Shown here: piece by piece, positions 9,132 through 12,412 of the stretch
Layout of the letters: every line of letters begins with the position of its first letter
How positions within the stretch are numbered: position 1 is the first letter of the stretch
NCBI GenBank assembly: GCA_030146365.1
Contig: JASLBU010000132.1
Coordinates: forward strand, 1-12,412
Length of the DNA stretch: 12,412 nucleotides
Reading direction: 5' to 3'
Source: Candidatus Limnocylindria bacterium
GTDB taxonomy: Bacteria > Chloroflexota > Limnocylindria > QHBO01
Notes under the pieces: generated by a model
Told to the model about the DNA's origin: nothing
The model's database searches: none
What the model saw: the letters and a program-made list of their open reading frames with translations, nothing else
Program-made: the position numbers and the translations under genes

Positions 9132-11243
9132 TCAGGCCTGCTCCCGGAGCGAGTCCATCGGCACCACGTTGTCGGGGTACTTGATGCGCGAGTGGTACAT
9201 GCCGAGCAGCTGGCCCACGAACGCGTCCTTGATCTGGCTGATGTTCTTCAGGGTCAGATCGGCGTCGTCGAGCTGGCCGTCCTCCACCCGGCCGTCCACG
9301 ATGCGGTCCACCATGCCCCGGATGCTTTCCTCGTCCTTCGTGTCCAGGGACCGCACGGACGCCTCGACGCCGTCGGCGAGCATGAGGATGGCCGCCTCCC
9401 GGCTCTGCGGCTTCGGTCCCGGGTAGCGGTACGTCCGCTCGTCCACGAGGTCCTCCCGACCCCCGACCTCGCGCAGCGCCTTGCCATGGAAGAACGTCAT
9501 GATGCTCGTGCCGTGGTGCTGCGGGATGAAGCCGATGACCTGGACCGGCAGGCCATGCTCGTAACCGAGATCGATGCCGTCGCGGATGTGGCCCGAGATG
9601 ATCCGGGCGCTGGTCTCCGCGTTCAGGTCGTCATGGATGTTGTGCGCCCCGGCCTGGTTCTCGATGAAGGCCAGCGGATTCTTCATCTTGCCGATGTCGT
9701 GGTAGTACGCGGCCACGCGCGCGAGGAGTGGATCCGCGCCGATGGTCTCCGCCGCCCGCTCCGCCAGGTTCCCCACCATGACGCTGTGGTGATATGTGCC
9801 CGGCGTCTCGAGCAGGAGCCGCCGCAGCAGCCGGTTCGACGGGTTCGCGAGCTCCAGGAGCTGGAACACGGTCATGATGCCGAACAGGTTGCCGAGGACG
9901 TGGAAGCTTCCGATCGCCAGCACCACGGACAGGGCCGCGTTCACGAGGCCGGCGCCCCACAGCTGGGCGACGCCACCGAGGTCCCGCTGCTCGAGCAGGC
10001 TGAAGGCGGTCACCACGATCAGGTTCGAGGCGGCCACGGCCATGGCGACCCGAACGAACGCGTTCAACCGCTCGGCGCGCGTGATCGTCAGCAGCGCCGC
10101 GAGGCCACCCGCCAGCACGTAGGCCGTCAGCTCGAGCGAGTCCCGGTTCATGACCCCGGCCAGGATCGCCAGGGCGCCGGCCATCGTGGCGCCGGCCGCT
10201 CCCTGCAGCAGGATGCCGACGAGCAGCACGCTCGCCGCGGTGGGCACGACGAAGGCCCAGAGGGCGCGGTCGGCGGCGATGCGCAGCGCGACGGCGCTCA
10301 CGATCAGCACCAGGAAGAACAGGAGCACCGAACGGTTGCGGTGCCAGATCGCGGGCTCGTGGCGCCACAAAAAGGCGACCAGCAGCGACGCGATGCCCAG
10401 GGCGATGAGCGCGTTGCCGAGGACGGTCCCGACGTCGATCTGGGGCTGGGTCAGGCCGAGGGCATCGAGCTCCTCGAACTGCTGGACGCTGATGACCTGG
10501 CCCTCGGCCACGATCTCCTCGCCCTGGAACACGGTCACCACGGACGGCGGCACGGCGGCGCGTGCGTCTTCCCGCTCCTGCGCGGTCAGCTCCTGGTCCA
10601 CCACCTCGGTCGGCTCGACGAGCGCCGCCGCCAGATTGCCGGCCAGCGCCCGCTCCTCGGCCTGGAGGTCCGCGGTGATCAGCTCCCGGACATCGATGCG
10701 GACCTGCTCGAGGTCCTCCTCCACGATGCGCTCCCGCAGCACGGCGTCGAGCGCGGTGGCGGCGGCGTCCACGATCGCGTCCCAGCGCGAGACGCTGAGC
10801 TCGGCGATCGCGTCCCGGTCGGTGAACATGATGAGCGGCTCGTCGGCGAGGCGATCGAGCACCTCGTCCACCCCGATCGAGCCCTGGGCGGCGCGGTCGA
10901 GCAGCATGCTGACGCGGCGGTCCAGGGATGCCAGCGCCGCGAGCTGATCGTCGCGGTTGTCCGTCGGCGGCTTGATGTTGGTCGTGAGCGGCGAGACGTC
11001 CTCCGCCGCGGCCGCACGAGCCTCGTCGGTCAGCGACCTGGAGTCGAAGGTCACCTCGCGGGGAGCCCTGATGTCCCGCGGCGCCACCTGGCCGACCGCG
11101 AGGTTCTCCTGGCCCAGGGTGATGTTGGCCGAGAGGACCAGGAAGAGCGAGGCGGCGACAATGGTGGTGACGATGAGCGCGCGACCCAGCGCACCGCTCC
11201 GCGGCCCCGTTCCGTCGGCAGCAAGCGTCCTCGGAATGAACAT
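9132..11243 (-). CDS. pgpH: PgpH-type 7TM-HD phosphodiesterase (c-di-AMP hydrolase family, YqfF-like)
   Basis: Membrane protein of 703 residues expected to hydrolyse the second messenger c-di-AMP to pApA, by family resemblance to Listeria PgpH. Order seen: short cytoplasmic N-terminus; one membrane helix (about 21–40); a large outside domain (about 45–265, the 7TMR-HDED type, rich in Asp/Glu); a bundle of hydrophobic helices (about 270–460); and a cytoplasmic HD domain. The HD metal ligands are visible: His485/486 (TYHHSVMVGNLAE), His515-Asp516 (YYHDIGKMKNP), His552 (SGHIRDG), His576/577 (PQHHGT) and Asp624 (LADGVEA). The domain is complete, so activity is likely. Its ATG comes 4 bases after the yqeY stop with no Shine-Dalgarno, suggesting translational coupling. 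It lies between yqeY and ybeY, as in the Bacillus yqfF region but without phoH. Confidence 0.93.
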   Translation of the reverse strand: MFIPRTLAADGTGPRSGALGRALIVTTIVAASLFLVLSANITLGQENLAVGQVAPRDIRAPREVTFDSRSLTDEARAAAAEDVSPLTTNIKPPTDNRDDQLAALASLDRRVSMLLDRAAQGSIGVDEVLDRLADEPLIMFTDRDAIAELSVSRWDAIVDAAATALDAVLRERIVEEDLEQVRIDVRELITADLQAEERALAGNLAAALVEPTEVVDQELTAQEREDARAAVPPSVVTVFQGEEIVAEGQVISVQQFEELDALGLTQPQIDVGTVLGNALIALGIASLLVAFLWRHEPAIWHRNRSVLLFFLVLIVSAVALRIAADRALWAFVVPTAASVLLVGILLQGAAGATMAGALAILAGVMNRDSLELTAYVLAGGLAALLTITRAERLNAFVRVAMAVAASNLIVVTAFSLLEQRDLGGVAQLWGAGLVNAALSVVLAIGSFHVLGNLFGIMTVFQLLELANPSNRLLRRLLLETPGTYHHSVMVGNLAERAAETIGADPLLARVAAYYHDIGKMKNPLAFIENQAGAHNIHDDLNAETSARIISGHIRDGIDLGYEHGLPVQVIGFIPQHHGTSIMTFFHGKALREVGGREDLVDERTYRYPGPKPQSREAAILMLADGVEASVRSLDTKDEESIRGMVDRIVDGRVEDGQLDDADLTLKNISQIKDAFVGQLLGMYHSRIKYPDNVVPMDSLREQA

Positions 11244-11256
11244 GGGGCTACGCCCC
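11244..11256 (-). other. Small hairpin spanning the yqeY stop and the bases before pgpH ATG
   Basis: GGGGC TAC GCCCC is a perfect 5-bp inverted repeat with a 3-base loop. It contains the yqeY TAG stop (11250–11248) and ends one base before the pgpH ATG. It would be melted by ribosomes finishing yqeY. Confidence 0.4.
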
Positions 11257-11697
11257 GGAGAGCAGGCGGCGAACGACGTCGCTCACCAGCCTGCCGTCCG
11301 CTCGCCCCCTGGTCTGCGGCTGCAGCCGGCCCATGACCCGACCCATGTCCGCCGGACCCGCGGCACCCGTGTCGGCGATCGCGGCGCGCGCGAGCTCCTC
11401 GACCTCTGCCTCGCCAAGCTGTTCGGGAAGGAATTCGGTGAGGATGGTCGCCTCGGCCTCCTCGGCGGCGGCACGGTCCTCGCGGCCGGCATCGCGGAAC
11501 ATCGCGATGCTCTCCCGACGCTGCTTCACCTGCTTGGTCAGGACGTCCGTGACCTCGTCGTCGGTCAGCTCCCGGCCGCGGGCGATCTTCATGTTGTGGG
11601 CAGCCGCCATCGCCATCCGCAGGGTCTGAGTGCGCTGGTCGTCCCGGGCGCGCATGGCGTCACGCATGGCGGACGCGATCCGGTCGGAGAGGGTCAT
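11248..11697 (-). CDS. yqeY: YqeY/GatB-domain protein (Glu/Gln amidotransferase tail-like)
   Basis: 149-residue cytoplasmic protein of the YqeY family, which resembles the tRNA-binding tail of GatB; a role in tRNA-dependent amidation or tRNA binding is suggested for the family but not settled. An N-terminal helical part (1–90) ends in FLPEQL (89–94). The C-terminal block DMGRVMGRLQPQTRGRADGRLVSDVVRRLL (117–146) is the family's most conserved stretch. No ATG, GTG or TTG lies in frame upstream of the chosen ATG. The start overlaps the TGA of a 10-codon ORF as ATGA, and the nearest good ribosome binding site belongs to that ORF. yqeY sits between rpsU and pgpH, a widely conserved order. Confidence 0.95.
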   Translation of the reverse strand: MTLSDRIASAMRDAMRARDDQRTQTLRMAMAAAHNMKIARGRELTDDEVTDVLTKQVKQRRESIAMFRDAGREDRAAAEEAEATILTEFLPEQLGEAEVEELARAAIADTGAAGPADMGRVMGRLQPQTRGRADGRLVSDVVRRLLSGA

Positions 11698-11726
11698 CGG
11701 GCGATGGCCGTCGGCGTCATCGGCAT
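11694..11726 (-). CDS. Ten-codon leader ORF overlapping the yqeY start
   Basis: Reading leftward from ATG (11726–11724) the codons give MPMTPTAIAR and then TGA (11696–11694). The TGA shares four bases with the yqeY start (ATGA). GGAGGA (11736–11731) stands 4 bases before its ATG, while yqeY itself has no ribosome binding site at a normal distance. The arrangement suggests that ribosomes load on the short ORF and restart on yqeY. Pro and Thr codons are frequent but there is no run of one amino acid, so classical attenuation is not indicated. It may simply be a loading site with no functional peptide. The overlap and SD are seen directly; translation is inferred. Confidence 0.5.
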   Translation of the reverse strand: MPMTPTAIAR

Positions 11727-11730
11727 GTCG

Positions 11731-11736
11731 TCCTCC
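11731..11736 (-). promoter_or_regulatory. Shine-Dalgarno in the rpsU–yqeY gap
   Basis: GGAGGA on the minus strand, 4 bases before the leader-ORF ATG, 10 bases before a second in-frame ATG at 11720, and 33 bases before the yqeY ATG. It is too far to serve yqeY directly. Confidence 0.6.
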
Positions 11737-11769
11737 GCTGCGCCGGTATTGGTCTGAGGCGGCGTCTGG

Positions 11770-11949
11770 CTACGCGCGCGAGGTCACCTTTCGCTTCTTG
11801 GCTTCCTTGCGCTTTCGCTTCACGCTGGGCTTCTCGTAGTGCTCGCGGCGTCGTGCTTCGGCCAGGATTCCGGACTGCTGGATCTTCTTGTTGAACCGAC
11901 GCAGCGCGCTCTCGAACGTCTCGTTCTCGCCCACGCGAACTTCTGCCAA
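11770..11949 (-). CDS. rpsU: Small ribosomal subunit protein bS21
   Basis: Ribosomal protein of the 30S subunit, bound near the 3' end of 16S rRNA; 59 residues from a TTG start, (M)AEVRVGENETFESALRRFNKKIQQSGILAEARRR and onward. The family block 'E..E.ALRRF.K....GIL.E.RRREHYEKPS.KRKRK' is fully present and the tail is Lys/Arg-rich (KRKRKEAKKRKV). The TTG is chosen because AAGGAGG lies 8 bases upstream. The longer in-frame reading would add 32 residues that run back through that site and most of the leader, and have no family resemblance. A good promoter lies at 12028–12056 and a hairpin-rich leader follows it. rpsU probably heads a unit with the leader ORF, yqeY and pgpH. Confidence 0.96.
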   Translation of the reverse strand: MAEVRVGENETFESALRRFNKKIQQSGILAEARRREHYEKPSVKRKRKEAKKRKVTSRA

Positions 11950-11957
11950 ACGTCTCG

Positions 11958-11964
11958 CCTCCTT
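11958..11964 (-). promoter_or_regulatory. Ribosome binding site of rpsU (decides the TTG start)
   Basis: AAGGAGG on the minus strand, 8 bases (cgagacgt), then TTG. It is a strong match and the reason for calling a TTG start. Confidence 0.85.
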
Positions 11965-11993
11965 CCCGCTTCGATAGTCGTGCCGATCTGCAT

Positions 11994-12025
11994 GGCGGGT
12001 CGACCCGCCGGGCACGCAAGCCCGC
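11994..12025 (-). other. Tandem inverted repeats in the rpsU leader
   Basis: A perfect 16-base palindrome GGCGGGTCGACCCGCC occupies 11994–12009. As RNA it would fold into a 6-bp stem with a UCGA loop; as DNA it is an uninterrupted dyad. Next to it, 12010–12025 (CGGGC/GCCCG around 6 bases) forms a second hairpin. Both lie between the predicted transcription start and the ribosome binding site, so they could be an autoregulatory leader structure or an operator. No T tract follows, so they are not a typical terminator of the HIT gene. Confidence 0.5.
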
Positions 12026-12027
12026 GC

Positions 12028-12056
12028 AGGGTACCAGCGAGGCACCCGAGGGTCAA
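12028..12056 (-). promoter_or_regulatory. Sigma-70-type promoter of rpsU
   Basis: TTGACC (12056–12051), exactly 17 bases, TACCCT (12033–12028) on the minus strand. The –35 matches TTGACA at 5/6 and the –10 fits TAnnnT. It begins 10 bases past the HIT stop codon. Transcription would start near 12021, leaving about 70 bases of leader. This is the best promoter in the window. Confidence 0.65.
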
Positions 12057-12066
12057 TCGGACGCGC

Positions 12067-12412
12067 TCACCCGGACGGCCACGACAACCGCCTGCCGCCG
12101 AGCAGGTGGAGGTGGAGGTGATGCACAGACTGGCCCGCATCGCGTCCGACGTTCGTCACGAGCCGATACCCGTTGTCGAGGCCCTCGCGGTCGGCGATGG
12201 CTGCGGCCGCCGTGAACAGACGCGCGAGCAGTGGCCCATCGTCGTTCGAAAGACTCCGCGCGTCCGCGATATGGCGACGCGGGATGACCAGCACGTGCGT
12301 CGGCGCCGCCGGCGCGATATCGCGGAATGCGACGACCTCCTCGTCCTCGAATACGCGGTCGGAGGGGAGCTCGCCAGCCGCGATCCGGCAGAAGAGGCAG
12401 TCGGGGTCGCGA
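12067..12412 (-). CDS. HIT-family (histidine triad, HinT-like) nucleotide-binding protein, 5' end outside window
   Basis: Small cytoplasmic HIT protein; HinT-type members hydrolyse adenosine phosphoramidates and aminoacyl-adenylates. 114 residues are inside the window, reading leftward from the right edge; the visible start RDPDCLFCRIAAGELPSDRVFEDEEVVAF shows that only a few N-terminal residues are missing. The zinc-type CLFC pair is present. The central block APAAPTHVLVIPRRHI is typical, and the triad is His98-Leu-His100-Leu-His102 in QSVHHLHLHLLGGR. The TGA lies at 12069–12067. It precedes rpsU, a frequent neighbour in clostridial and related genomes, but rpsU has its own promoter in the 117-base gap. 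Which HIT substrate class it uses cannot be told. Confidence 0.93.
   Translation of the reverse strand, partial: RDPDCLFCRIAAGELPSDRVFEDEEVVAFRDIAPAAPTHVLVIPRRHIADARSLSNDDGPLLARLFTAAAAIADREGLDNGYRLVTNVGRDAGQSVHHLHLHLLGGRRLSWPSG

Noticed and set aside
9192..11336. Open frame of 714 codons on the plus strand opposite pgpH
   Set aside because: Complement of pgpH in a shadow frame, rich in His, Arg, Asp and Val, with no motif; running opposite a complete HD enzyme it is not a gene.

Overview
The window is a stretch of high-GC (by eye near 70%) bacterial chromosome that carries almost only core genes. The coding, start-site and gene-order evidence points to a GC-rich Gram-positive-like or Chloroflexota lineage. 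The 7TM-HD phosphodiesterase and the rpsU–yqeY–pgpH–ybeY and pth–mfd gene orders occur in Firmicutes and Chloroflexota. The presence of bS21 argues against most Actinobacteria, yet YbeY has an actinobacterial-looking 'MGE.GPTDVLSF' segment. Chloroflexota (Limnocylindria-like), or a deep actinobacterial class, is my best guess and is an inference only.

Layout from left to right. Positions 1–57 (minus) hold the first 19 codons of apt, with a promoter and a nested hairpin between it and the next gene. Positions 236–3046 (minus) hold an AcnA-type aconitase. Positions 3155–6559 (minus) hold mfd, and 6599–7177 (minus) hold pth. Positions 7305–8480 (plus) hold a DAO-family FAD oxidoreductase, the only plus-strand gene, divergent from pth and converging on ybeY with a 5-base gap. 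The right half is a translation/RNA-quality cluster, all on minus and read from the right edge: HIT protein (5' end outside the window), rpsU, a 10-codon coupled leader ORF, yqeY, pgpH (c-di-AMP phosphodiesterase family), ybeY.

Two initiation styles are mixed. acn, rpsU and the short leader ORF have near-perfect Shine-Dalgarno sequences. pth, the oxidoreductase, ybeY and probably mfd have a TAnnnT –10-like hexamer only 7–9 bases before the start codon and little or no ribosome binding site, which fits leaderless mRNAs.

I see no CRISPR array, insertion sequence, phage gene, tRNA, rRNA or defence system. The items worth a second look are small: the leader ORF overlapping the yqeY start, structured leaders before acn and rpsU, a nested hairpin after acn, a hairpin across the yqeY/pgpH junction, an SFPASDPPS-type motif in the aconitase linker, and the leaderless divergent pair. 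Apart from these the window is ordinary housekeeping DNA.
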